Assembly (NCBI GenBank): GCA_019416425.1 | Contig: DXXK01000101.1 | Coordinates: forward strand, 1-28,229 | Origin: Bacteroidales bacterium | Lineage (GTDB): Bacteria > Bacteroidota > Bacteroidia > Bacteroidales > Muribaculaceae | DNA length: 28,229 nt | Direction: 5' to 3' | Part shown: in pieces, positions 1-8,534 of the stretch | Numbering within the stretch: position 1 is the stretch's first letter | Layout: every line of letters starts with the position of its first letter | Position numbers and translations under genes: made by a program | Notes under the pieces: generated by a model | The model's database searches: none | The model's input: only the letters and a program-made list of their open reading frames with translations | What the model was told of the DNA's origin: nothing

Positions 1-1
1 A

Positions 2-337
2 GTGGACGGCATAGTCTACAGGAGAATGGGTATAGGGTATAAAGACGATAATAAACCATTAGCTTACTGGGTTGAAGGCGTAGGAGCAAGTAAGGATTAT
101 TGGATTACCCTTTTCCCTGCCCATATTGGCGAGTACTCCTACATGAAGGAATGCTACGAGAACGTTGAATGCATATTCACGAAGGACGACTTCTACAAAG
201 GAACCTCAGGGGTAGATGCCATACCGTTGACTCCAGATGTGGAAGACGGTGCCGTCTACGACCTGCAGGGCCGCAGGCTCCGGCATAAGGAGCCCGGCAT
301 CAACATCGTCAACGGAAAGAAGATCCTGGTTAAATGA
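2..337 (+). CDS. C-terminal part of a secreted protein with a Bacteroidales C-terminal tail (5' end outside window)
   Basis: Only the last ~111 residues are present; the frame is open to the left edge, so the apparent GTG start at base 2 is an artefact of the cut. The visible part ends in 'AVYDLQGRRLRHKEPG' followed by 'INIVNGKKILVK'. This Y-D-L-x-G-R ... P-G-x-x-I-x-N-G-K-K tail recurs at the ends of the 6413-7474 and GH43 proteins in this window. Such tails are common on exported Bacteroidetes proteins and resemble type IX sorting domains, but whether this organism uses them for sorting is unknown. The upstream 70 residues are aromatic-rich and match no family I recognise. Function unknown; a secreted or surface role is an inference from the tail only. 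Confidence 0.75.
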   Translation: MDGIVYRRMGIGYKDDNKPLAYWVEGVGASKDYWITLFPAHIGEYSYMKECYENVECIFTKDDFYKGTSGVDAIPLTPDVEDGAVYDLQGRRLRHKEPGINIVNGKKILVK

Positions 338-356
338 CCTTACCGGACAGGTAAGG
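338..356 (+). other. Stem-loop directly after the stop codon
   Basis: CCTTACC, a five-base loop GGACA, then GGTAAGG form a perfect 7-bp stem that starts at the base after the TGA at 335-337. There is no T-run behind it, so it is a 3'-end stability or weak termination element at best. Confidence 0.5.
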
Positions 357-367
357 CATGCCAATGT

Positions 368-408
368 TGTCCCCCGGTCGAATCGGCTTCCCGATTTGAC
401 CGGGGACA
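368..408. other. Long GC-rich inverted repeat in the gene-free stretch
   Basis: Arms 368-386 and 391-408 pair over 18 positions with one bulged C and one G-T wobble around a CTTC loop. The left arm begins TGTCCCCCGGTC and the right arm ends GACCGGGGACA. No T-tract follows on the plus strand (ATTCGTATCC). It could terminate transcription from the upstream gene, or be a small dispersed palindromic element. Confidence 0.55.
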
Positions 409-694
409 TTCGTATCCGCGTAATCCACCGACCGGGTCATCCTCCAACCACTGTGTCCCGGCGCGGATCCGCGATTCGGAGGTATATGCCGGAATCCAGA
501 CTTCCCTGAAGTCCGGGAAGCGAATAGACGACGAGGCTGAAGTTGTCAATGGTATAAACCGTTCATTATAAGCTGTATCCGGTGACTGAAAAATGACTGG
601 GAAAAGACTGAAAAATGACTGCATCTGGAGGCGCCGACACCCGCCATCTGCGTAGATTCACCTAAAATATGTTATCCGGACGGCATTTCGCATA
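409..694. other. Rest of a 414-nt gene-free stretch with palindrome and direct repeat
   Basis: No convincing reading frame lies between 338 and 751. Besides the two hairpins above, it holds a perfect 12-bp palindrome CGCGGATCCGCG at 462-473, a 6-bp stem CTTCCC/GGGAAG at 501-520, and the 16-bp direct repeat GACTGAAAAATGACTG at 584-599 and 606-621 (22-nt period). The S9 peptidase promoter follows. No known RNA family was recognised. Confidence 0.4.
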
Positions 695-712
695 TTTGTC
701 GGAATTTTTTTG

Positions 713-720
713 TAAATTTG
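713..720 (+). promoter_or_regulatory. Bacteroidetes -7 promoter element for the S9 peptidase gene
   Basis: TAAATTTG fits the TAnnTTTG -7 consensus. It would give a 5' leader of about 25 nt before the ATG at 752. No good -33 TTTG sits at the usual 19-20 nt spacing; TTTG at 695-698 is too close. Confidence 0.5.
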
Positions 721-751
721 CATCATATGAAACTCAAGTAACCTATATATC

Positions 752-3010
752 ATGAAAAAGAAGATTCTGGCAAGTATTGCCTTCGTGGCGGCGTTGCTGC
801 TCCCGGCCATCGCGACCCGGGCTCAGGGAACCCTTCAGGACTATAACCGCGCCTATCAGTCGCAGAAGAAGTTCGGTGCCGCAAACGTCCTGTACGACAA
901 CGTCAACGCCGTGTGGCTGTCCGGCGCCCCCGAGTTCTGGTATGTCCGCAAGACCCCCGAGGGACCACGCTATGTAATGGTCAATGCCATTTCCAAAAAA
1001 CGTACGCCACTCTTCAACCACGACGCCCTGGCCGCGAAACTCGCAAAGGCATCCGGCCAACACATAAATCCCGACTCAATATCACTCCCGGGTCTCCAGG
1101 TGTCGGCCAAAGGAGACACCCTCCGCTTCCGGTTTGCCGGCAACAACTGGGAGTTCCTGACCCGGAAGAACACTCTCAACGACCTCGGCGCCATCGAAGA
1201 ACGGCATGAACGCATCCCCCACTGGATGGAGGTCAACGACGAGAAGGGCGCCGACCCCGTGACATCGCCCGATGGCACCAAACAGGCGTTCATCAAGAAC
1301 GCCAACGTCTATGTACGCGACCTTAAGACCGGAGCCGAGAAACAGCTCAGCATCGACGGCACCGACGGCAACTACTATTCCTCATGGATAGCCTGGAGTC
1401 CCGACAGCCGCAGGGTGACAAGCTGCCGGATCCGTCCCGCGGAAAAGAGATACGTATATTACGTCGAGTCATCACCCGCTGACCAGCTGCAGCCCAAGCT
1501 CCACAAGCAGGAATACGCCAAGCCCGGTGACGAGCTCCGCTTCAAGGTTCCCGGCATCTTCGATGTCGAGACCGGACTGGCACTGATTCCATCGACTGAA
1601 CTCTTCTCCGAGCAGTACGACCTGTCCTATCCGGTATGGAACACCGACGGCAGCGCCATCACATTCGACTACAACCAGCGCGGACACAAGGTATACCGCG
1701 TGCTGGAGATGTCTGCCCTGGACGGCAAGGTGCGTCCCCTGATCCAGGAGACCTCCGACAAGTACGTGAACTATCCCCGCTATTTCCGTCATGACACCTC
1801 CGACGGCAGGAACATCATCTGGATGAGCGAGCGCGACAACTGGAACCATCTCTATATGTACGACCGTGCCACGGCCCGGCCTACGCATCAGATCACCAAG
1901 GGGGAGTGGTACGTCCGCGAGGTCCAGAAGGTGGACGAGGCAAACCATAAGATTTATTTCTCGGCCAACGGCGTCAACACCGACGAGGATCCATACAACA
2001 TCCGCTACTACAGCATCAATTTCGACGGCACCGGCATGACCGACCTGACGCCGACGCAGGGCAACCACCGCGCCGTCTACTCGCCCGACATGAAGTATCT
2101 GGTCGACGTGGTTTCCACTCCCACACAGGCTCCGGTTGCAACATTGCGCAGCGCGGCCGACGGCAGCGAGATCATGCCGCTGGAGAAGGCCGACATCAGC
2201 CGACTCACCGCCAACGGCTGGCGTGCCCCGGAGGTTTTCGCCGCTCCCGGACGCGACGGCAAGACAATGATGTGGGGTCTCATCCAGCGTCCCTCCAATT
2301 TCGACCCCTCCAGGAAGTATCCCGTCATCGAGTACATCTACCAGGGCCCCGGCGACCAGTATGTGCCGAAGTCGTTCATGCCCTACAATCATTGGCTCAC
2401 GCCGATGTCCGAGCTGGGATTCATCGTGGTGATGGTGGACGGAATGTCGACTTCCTTCCGTAGCCGCGAGTTCGAGAATGTCTGCTACAAGAACCTGAAG
2501 GACGCCGGCATTCCGGACCATAAGGCCTGGATACGTGCCGCTGCCGCGAAGTATCCCGAGATGGATATCGAGAACCTGGGAATCTACGGCTGTTCCGCCG
2601 GCGGTCAGGAGTCCACCAACGCGCTGCTGCTCCATCCCGACTTCTACAAGGCCGCCTACTCCGCGTGCGGATGCCACGACAACCGCATGGACAAAATCTG
2701 GTGGAACGAGCTCTGGATGGGCTATCCCATCGACAAGAGCTACGAGGAATGCTCCAACGTGGCCAACGCCCACCTGCTGAAGCGTCCGCTGATGCTGGTT
2801 GTGGGCGAGCTGGACGACAATGTCGACCCCGCATCCACCGTGCAGGTGGCCAACGCCCTGATCGAGGCCAACAAGCCCTTCGAGCTTGTCGTCATCCCCG
2901 GCGCACACCACACCATGGGCGAGCGCTACGGCGACCACAAACGCTACGACTTCTTCGTCAAGCACCTCATGGGCAAGGACGCCCCCGCCTGGGACGCCAT
3001 CTCCTACTGA
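752..3010 (+). CDS. Secreted S9 family (DPP IV-like) prolyl peptidase
   Basis: A 752-residue serine peptidase of the prolyl oligopeptidase/DPP IV type. Residues 1-25 form a signal peptide ending 'ATRAQ', so it is exported, probably to the periplasm. Residues ~60-480 look like the DPPIV N-terminal beta-propeller ('WSPDSRRV', 'AKPGDELRF', 'YPVWNTDGSAITFDYNQRG') and ~500-745 the alpha/beta-hydrolase domain. Catalytic residues read as Ser615 in GCSAGG, Asp688 in GELDDNVDP and His719/His720 in GAHHTMGE. The double-Glu 'DWVYEEE' motif that binds the free N-terminus in classical DPP IV is not visible, so dipeptidyl specificity is uncertain. The start is supported by the signal peptide and the -7 element. 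It stands alone, ended by its own terminator; likely role is degradation of proline-containing peptides. Confidence 0.9.
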   Translation: MKKKILASIAFVAALLLPAIATRAQGTLQDYNRAYQSQKKFGAANVLYDNVNAVWLSGAPEFWYVRKTPEGPRYVMVNAISKKRTPLFNHDALAAKLAKASGQHINPDSISLPGLQVSAKGDTLRFRFAGNNWEFLTRKNTLNDLGAIEERHERIPHWMEVNDEKGADPVTSPDGTKQAFIKNANVYVRDLKTGAEKQLSIDGTDGNYYSSWIAWSPDSRRVTSCRIRPAEKRYVYYVESSPADQLQPKLHKQEYAKPGDELRFKVPGIFDVETGLALIPSTELFSEQYDLSYPVWNTDGSAITFDYNQRGHKVYRVLEMSALDGKVRPLIQETSDKYVNYPRYFRHDTSDGRNIIWMSERDNWNHLYMYDRATARPTHQITKGEWYVREVQKVDEANHKIYFSANGVNTDEDPYNIRYYSINFDGTGMTDLTPTQGNHRAVYSPDMKYLVDVVSTPTQAPVATLRSAADGSEIMPLEKADISRLTANGWRAPEVFAAPGRDGKTMMWGLIQRPSNFDPSRKYPVIEYIYQGPGDQYVPKSFMPYNHWLTPMSELGFIVVMVDGMSTSFRSREFENVCYKNLKDAGIPDHKAWIRAAAAKYPEMDIENLGIYGCSAGGQESTNALLLHPDFYKAAYSACGCHDNRMDKIWWNELWMGYPIDKSYEECSNVANAHLLKRPLMLVVGELDDNVDPASTVQVANALIEANKPFELVVIPGAHHTMGERYGDHKRYDFFVKHLMGKDAPAWDAISY

Positions 3011-3036
3011 TAATCCAACACTTGTCTGAAACTAAT

Positions 3037-3068
3037 CCCGCGTCATTCGAATGGCGCGGGTATTTTTG
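3037..3068 (+). terminator. Rho-independent terminator of the S9 peptidase gene
   Basis: A near-perfect 24-nt palindrome at 3037-3060 (arms CCCGCGTCATTC and GAATGGCGCGGG, one G-T pair) is followed by TATTTTTGATTT. Nearly the same hairpin recurs at 7505-7528; only the three loop bases differ. Confidence 0.85.
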
Positions 3069-3090
3069 ATTTGAATCTTATGTTGCAGCG

Positions 3091-4716
3091 TCATTGTCGT
3101 GTTATCCAGGAAATGACAGCGATTCCGCCGGGGGCCAGAGTGGCACTGCTGTGAGGCTCTACGACTGACGGAGGAATAGTGACAGTCTGAGGTATGACTG
3201 TGGCCGGAGCGAGCGTCATTATGAAATCTGCTCCTGATCCACTCTTGAACGCTGCCCTGACCACCTGTCTCTTCTCGTAGTCCAGGTTCACCAGCACAAG
3301 ATAATGACGTACTCCCGAGGCCTGACTGTCGGTGGCCTTCACGAGATGGCTGACGATAACACCCTGGGCACCGGTCTGCAATGAGTTCAGGCATTCGTAC
3401 TGGTCCGGCAACGTTTCAAGTCCATCTATGGACCTCCCCTTGGAGAAGCATTCAATCACTTTCGTGTTGGTGAAGACTCCTATCCAGGATTCAACTTCCG
3501 AGTTCACGGTCTTGATTGAGTTCCAGATGGCGCTTTTCCTGAAGACAATATTGGCATCAACACCAGAGCCTGAGATTTCGCAGGAGAGAGGAGCCTCTCC
3601 GTATACCGAGTGTTCCCCCACAGCAGATTCCGAATGCCATACGCCGTACATGAAATAGGCAGTGCCCTTTGCCCCGAATGCAAGTGAACTGAACACCTGG
3701 AACCGTATCATCCCTACCGTAGGAGCGGGTCGGTGCCAGATCGTCTTTCCGGATGCGTCCACATATTTCTGTTCGCTGGCCATCGTGTAATTCCAGAAAT
3801 GCGGCCGGATGGCCGGATCATATGGATTGTTGACCTTGTCTCGGAACAGCGTGAGGTATCTGTAGAATTCATCAAGCATGGCATGGACACCGGTTGCGTT
3901 GCCGATGGAGTCAAGGGTGTTCATGAACGGGAAGAAGTTATAGCACCATACTTTCGGTTTGAAAAGCCTGTCGAGTACCTCGAGATACTCGCCGTAGGTC
4001 TTGCAGGAACCAAGCCAGTCCGTGAGTACATGCGAGGGTAAGGAACCCTTGTCGGGAACCGCGGCGAGGTCGAACCATGACAGTCTTTTCCTGACGCCTT
4101 CGGATGGAGCAGGGTTTTCACCCTCTTTGTAATAATGGTCCATGGAAGTGGTCATGGCGTATGCCAGTGTGAGTCTGTTCCATACATATTCAGTGCCCGG
4201 TTTGCCGTCAAGCGCGAAAGTGTCGCCCCAGTCCCAGAAGTGAGGCTGTTCCATCACCTCCCAGGCCACGATCTTGTCCTGGTTGGTAAAAGGGGTATAT
4301 TTCCCATTCAGATTTCTTACGGATCCGTAATGCGTCAGGATATCAAGCGTAGTGGCGGGAGAAAGGTTGAGGTATACCGGATTCAGAATGACGTCAAGCT
4401 TCAGGTCGATGCCCTTGGATGGGATGCGGGTGGCCCGGACAATGGCGTCCATCTGCTCGATCGTGCCGCCGGCGATCACGGCTGTACATCCACACTCTTC
4501 CACCGTCTTCAAAACCTCGCAGACTTTTTCTATGACCTTGTCAGGATATTGTCTGTAGAATTGGTGGACATACTGTAGGAAATTATATGGTAGAGGAGTA
4601 TAAGCCATCAGAGGAATCTCCCCCTCTGCGGGCCATGCGATGTCGAAAGGATATCCGGTCGGGATCTCCCGGCTCATGCCGAAAGGGCCTCTGCCGATGC
4701 TGTTGTAAGGTTCCAT
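3091..4716 (-). CDS. Glycoside-hydrolase-like TIM-barrel protein, probable catalytic-residue variant
   Basis: A 541-residue protein with no signal peptide (starts MEPYNSIGRG). It is a full-length paralogue of the gene just upstream on the same strand. Both share 'AWP...E(I/L)P(L/I)xAY(T/S)P(L/I)P', 'ECG', '(I/V)VAW' and a late 'RF(Q/E)VF...(F/Y)GA(K/Q)G' block. The pattern recalls GH-A clan, GH42-like proteins of Bacteroidetes, where a W-x-(x)-x-D-E-P motif should carry the acid/base Glu. Here that site reads MEQP (Glu156-Gln157-Pro158), so the presumed Glu is Gln and the protein may bind rather than cleave sugar. Late residues 'FGAKGTAYFMYGVW' match the family's conserved strand. Family assignment is by pattern recognition only. 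It is AT-richer than the suf or que genes, and 41 nt separate it from the upstream paralogue. Confidence 0.7.
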   Translation of the reverse strand: MEPYNSIGRGPFGMSREIPTGYPFDIAWPAEGEIPLMAYTPLPYNFLQYVHQFYRQYPDKVIEKVCEVLKTVEECGCTAVIAGGTIEQMDAIVRATRIPSKGIDLKLDVILNPVYLNLSPATTLDILTHYGSVRNLNGKYTPFTNQDKIVAWEVMEQPHFWDWGDTFALDGKPGTEYVWNRLTLAYAMTTSMDHYYKEGENPAPSEGVRKRLSWFDLAAVPDKGSLPSHVLTDWLGSCKTYGEYLEVLDRLFKPKVWCYNFFPFMNTLDSIGNATGVHAMLDEFYRYLTLFRDKVNNPYDPAIRPHFWNYTMASEQKYVDASGKTIWHRPAPTVGMIRFQVFSSLAFGAKGTAYFMYGVWHSESAVGEHSVYGEAPLSCEISGSGVDANIVFRKSAIWNSIKTVNSEVESWIGVFTNTKVIECFSKGRSIDGLETLPDQYECLNSLQTGAQGVIVSHLVKATDSQASGVRHYLVLVNLDYEKRQVVRAAFKSGSGADFIMTLAPATVIPQTVTIPPSVVEPHSSATLAPGGIAVISWITRQ

Positions 4717-4735
4717 TCTGTCTGGTTTTTAGTTA

Positions 4736-4743
4736 CAAAGTTA
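4736..4743 (-). promoter_or_regulatory. Possible -7 element in the gap between the two paralogues
   Basis: On the minus strand TAACTTTG matches TAnnTTTG and lies about 20 nt before the ATG at 4716. No clear -33 is visible, and the upstream stop codon is only 15 nt away, so this may be chance. If real, it would let the intact paralogue be expressed on its own. Confidence 0.35.
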
Positions 4744-4757
4744 CAATTATGTGTAAA

Positions 4758-6350
4758 TCATTCGTCCCAGTATGCGGCAATCATTCCACCGGCCTTAAGG
4801 GTGAAACTGTACGTCATGCTGTAATTAGGCACCGCCTCATACAAAGATGCGAATTCACTGTCTGCGTTGGCATTCGGCACAAGATGGCCGGTTTTGGGAA
4901 GAAGGTGTCCTTTCTTAAGGTTGAACACCACCTTGCATACATCAAGGGGATTCAGATTCATCACGGCCACGTAATGACGCGTCTTCCCATTGGCAAGACC
5001 GTTTGTAAATGAAGACAGCATCACTCCGGGACTGTCGCAGCCGATCATGTGTATGCAGGCGTTGATGTCAGTGACATCACCTTGAAAACTCGTGATGGAT
5101 TCAAATTGGGATAAAGACTCAGGAGATGTTGAGTATGGCTTATGTCCTGTCACCGTGCATCCTAAGAAGATGTCCTGGAAATCCCTGATTTCTTCGTGTA
5201 TCTTCTTCACGTTGTACCATATCTCGGATTTCTCAAGGGAATAGGTGTCTCCGTTCTTTTTGAAGGAGAGCGGAGCCATTATGTTTTCTTGGTCATATAT
5301 GTATTTCGTGGATCCCGAAGCTGTATCGTGATTGGTTATTATGATATGTTCTTTCTGCCGGCCCAGCCCGTATCTGTAATATGAGATTCCCTGCGCTCCG
5401 TATAACAGTGCGCAGAACACCTCGAACCTCATCATGCCTTCGGTAGCCACGGGATACGAGACATCTAATAAATCCCAGTTCCTGTTGTTGTATATCTTGT
5501 GGGCGTAGCACAGGCCGAACGCCCAGAACCTGGAATTAGTGCTTTTGGTGAATTCCTGAAATATACCGAGATCTGTAAAGAACATATCGTACTCTATGTC
5601 ATACTGGCCCTCCAGTACCTCCTTCTTACCTTCTACAAGAGGATTGTCTTTCAGTTTGTTCCTTATTGGATAATAATCGTAACTCCATATGGGGCATTGA
5701 TACAGAATATTCAGATTGTCGAGATAGGCACGATATCTCGTTATTGCTGCGGACACAGGTTGTCCATCTTTGCCAAAGGAACCAAGCCAACTCCTTGCCG
5801 TCGCAACGGCAAGATTGAACATGGATATACGGGATGGATCAATGCCGGATGCCATCTCATACCCTACTGTCAGCTGATTCCATAGGGTTTCCTGATTATA
5901 TCCGGATGCCTTGTCGAAGCTGAAGAACACATCGCCCCACATGTTGGGGCCCGGCTCATCCTTGATATTCCAGGCTACGACATTCTTCTTGCCCATAAAT
6001 TCAATAAGGGCGTCATAGCAGTATGCGACGGACTGATGCAGCCTGTTGCTGCATATTATGACATTGATTTCATCGTTTTCCGGAGGCTGCTGGTGTGAAA
6101 CACTATATTCATTGCTTTGGGTTAAGACTGTATTGAAGCCACATTCTTTTATGGAAGTGTATATCTGTTGACGCTCTTCTTCGGTTATAGGTTATGTTTT
6201 GGGGGTGCCGTCTTCGTTTGCATCGTCTTGGTTATCATTCGGTTTAAATGGTATAGGACTATATGCAACAATTGGTAATTCATTAACGTAAGGCCATGCA
6301 AAGGTCCTGATAGGCTTTGTTGGAGAATTAGAGATGTTTTCGTTTCCCAT
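4758..6350 (-). pseudogene. Glycoside-hydrolase-like paralogue interrupted by an in-frame TAA
   Basis: From the ATG at 6348-6350 one frame runs through to 4758, broken only by a TAA at 6192-6194 (codon 53). Before the stop it reads 'TFAWPYVNELPIVAYSPIPF'; after it 'PITEEERQQIYTSIKECGFN'. Both sides align in order with the N-terminus of the downstream paralogue ('DIAWPAEGEIPLMAYTPLPY', 'VLKTVEECGC'), so the stop lies inside one gene. An internal ATG at 5996 gives 412 residues but skips conserved sequence. The downstream part keeps the presumed acid/base Glu in KDEPG (Glu132 counting from 6350) and 'RFEVFCALLYGAQGISYYRY'. Full length (~530) matches the 541-residue neighbour. No signal peptide. 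It may be dead, a sequencing error, read through, or restarted internally. Confidence 0.75.
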
Positions 6351-6363
6351 ATGTGCAAAATAT

Positions 6364-6378
6364 TATATATATATATAT
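6364..6378. repeat. TA dinucleotide tract between divergent genes
   Basis: Fifteen bases of uninterrupted alternating T and A lie in the 62-nt gap between the divergent starts at 6350 (minus) and 6413 (plus). Confidence 0.7.
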
Positions 6379-6396
6379 GCGTTAATAGAGTATCAG

Positions 6397-6404
6397 CAAA
6401 TGTA
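6397..6404 (-). promoter_or_regulatory. -7 promoter element for the minus-strand paralogue pair
   Basis: TACATTTG on the minus strand matches TAnnTTTG and would start a leader of about 40 nt before the ATG at 6350. The -33 region would fall inside the first codons of the plus-strand gene at 6413 and is not a good match. Confidence 0.45.
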
Positions 6405-6412
6405 ATCGTCAT

Positions 6413-7474
6413 ATGGTTTATAAGAATTCATATATTATCCATGTAGGGATGTTGTTGTTTGCAGTGGCTTGCAGTTCAATTGCATTGGCTGATACATCGA
6501 CAAACGATCCATTATGTCCTCCGGAAGGAACACAGATTGAGGAATGGGATTGCTACCGTTCCAATGCAGCTGGCAGGATAGACCATGGAGACCATCCCAC
6601 GGAAGTTGCGGCCGCAAACGATTCATTGTATTTTGTTTTTTACAGGGTCGATAATGCTTATTTTGCACCTGAGAGCAGTTGGGTCAGAGGCCATATTGAC
6701 GGGAATAAGGTCACGATAAAGAATGGCCTTCGTCTGTATGGAATGGGATATCTGTTTTCGTGCGAATACTGGAGTGAGAGCGAGTATTATATGGAGGGAT
6801 ACAGTAGACGGACCTGGTATGCACGTGCGCTTGATGATGATATAGTGTTTGATTATGATGCTGAGAGGAAATGGCTTCATAATCCGAATCACGCTATTTG
6901 GATGAGTGATGATGGATCCACATACTATCAGGATAGTAGCACTCATGAGTGGAGTCTTTGGCCTGAGAATCTGTTGAATGGTTATGAACTTACATATGTG
7001 CCGGAAGGTCCGTTAACCCCTCAGCCCCCCAAATTTACATACGAAATTGATTCAGACGGAAGGCGATACATGAAGTTGGACGGCAATCTATTCAGTGAAG
7101 AGGGGCCTGCCATGAATTTCAGGAAGTTGTGTTTCAGGATTTATGTGGACGGGAAGCAGGTCCCTGATAATGACCTGCGGGGTCATAGAGATAAACCTAC
7201 AAGCGATGGATGGCACTATAAGACCGCTAGCATCGAGTTCAATGAACCGTTCCAAGAGGCTTATGCAGTAATGGTTTACAAGTATGAGGACGGCTCTGAG
7301 ATTGTGAGCGCTCCCGCACCCATAGTTGATGTAAGCGGGGTCGATGAGGTTTTCAGGGAGGATATGGATGATATTAACGCTCCGGTCTATGACCTGTCGG
7401 GCCGGCACGTCCAACCTGAAAGACTCGCCCCCGGAGTCTACATCCGCAACGGCCGGAAGTTCCTGGTCCGGTAA
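6413..7474 (+). CDS. Secreted protein of unknown function with Bacteroidales C-terminal tail
   Basis: A 353-residue protein. An N-terminal signal (residues ~1-26, 'GMLLFAVACSSIALAD') could be cleaved after ALA or, less likely, lipidated at Cys in FAVAC; Met13 at 6449 is an alternative start. The mature N-terminal half is rich in Tyr, Trp and Asp with no motif I recognise. Residues ~205-310 look like a beta-sandwich (for example 'YMKLDGNLFSEEGP', 'CFRIYVDGKQVPD'). The end 'PVYDLSGRHVQPERLAPGVY' + 'IRNGRKFLVR' is the same tail as the gene at the left edge. Codon use is AT-rich compared with sufC next door. It is divergent from the paralogue pair and is closed by a terminator, so it is a single-gene unit. 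Extracellular location inferred; function unknown. Confidence 0.8.
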   Translation: MVYKNSYIIHVGMLLFAVACSSIALADTSTNDPLCPPEGTQIEEWDCYRSNAAGRIDHGDHPTEVAAANDSLYFVFYRVDNAYFAPESSWVRGHIDGNKVTIKNGLRLYGMGYLFSCEYWSESEYYMEGYSRRTWYARALDDDIVFDYDAERKWLHNPNHAIWMSDDGSTYYQDSSTHEWSLWPENLLNGYELTYVPEGPLTPQPPKFTYEIDSDGRRYMKLDGNLFSEEGPAMNFRKLCFRIYVDGKQVPDNDLRGHRDKPTSDGWHYKTASIEFNEPFQEAYAVMVYKYEDGSEIVSAPAPIVDVSGVDEVFREDMDDINAPVYDLSGRHVQPERLAPGVYIRNGRKFLVR

Positions 7475-7502
7475 CATGGCATCATAAAATATAATTACAA
7501 GA

Positions 7503-7535
7503 TTCCCGCGTCATTTTGATGGCGCGGGAATTTTG
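7503..7535 (+). terminator. Rho-independent terminator after the secreted protein gene
   Basis: Arms CCCGCGTCATT and ATGGCGCGGG (7505-7528, extended by flanking TT/AA) are followed by TTTTGGTTGG. The stem is the same sequence as the 3037-3060 hairpin; only the loop TTG differs from CGA. This lies in the 301-nt gap before sufC, which otherwise holds the sufC promoter and a leader of about 125 nt. Confidence 0.8.
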
Positions 7536-7612
7536 GTTGGTTGTGAAATTATTGTGGCAAGGATATAGGCATATGTTAAATTAATGAGAAGGTTAAGATG
7601 ATCCGGAGCGGA

Positions 7613-7644
7613 TTTCTTTAAGTCGTGAGATTTTATTAATTTTG
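7613..7644 (+). promoter_or_regulatory. Promoter of the sufCDS operon
   Basis: TTTC at 7613-7616 and TAATTTTG at 7637-7644 are separated by exactly 20 nt, matching the Bacteroidetes TTTG/TAnnTTTG layout with one mismatch in the -33. The leader to the ATG at 7776 would be about 125 nt. The leader contains a GC-rich stretch near 7696-7722 (GAGCCGCCGGGAACGG, GCGGCGACG) that could fold, but no known riboswitch or IscR-type site was recognised. Confidence 0.65.
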
Positions 7645-7775
7645 CAGCTTGAATGTAGACGATTGCGCCGTTGCCGTTGTTTACATTTTATATCGAGCCG
7701 CCGGGAACGGTCGCGGCGACGCTGAAAATAAACTGAATCTTAACGGTAGATTAGAATATAACCAGAGACCCGAAT

Positions 7776-8530
<755 letters not shown>

Positions 8531-8534
<4 letters not shown>

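Noticed and set aside
1472..2965. 497-codon open frame on the minus strand opposite the S9 peptidase gene
   Set aside because: Low-complexity Val/Gly/Leu/His translation, no motif, and no start signals; it mirrors the codon pattern of the real GC-rich gene.
5293..5885. Plus-strand and alternative-frame small ORFs inside the interrupted paralogue
   Set aside because: Conserved residues shared with the neighbouring paralogue lie only in the minus-strand 4758-6350 frame.
6185..6412. 75-codon minus-strand frame starting at 6412
   Set aside because: It overlaps the real paralogue N-terminus in another frame; the frame starting at 6350 is the one that aligns with the neighbour.
7645..7775. Remnant of sufB or a riboswitch in the sufC leader
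   Set aside because: No SufB-like residues in any frame and no known riboswitch core recognised; treated as leader.
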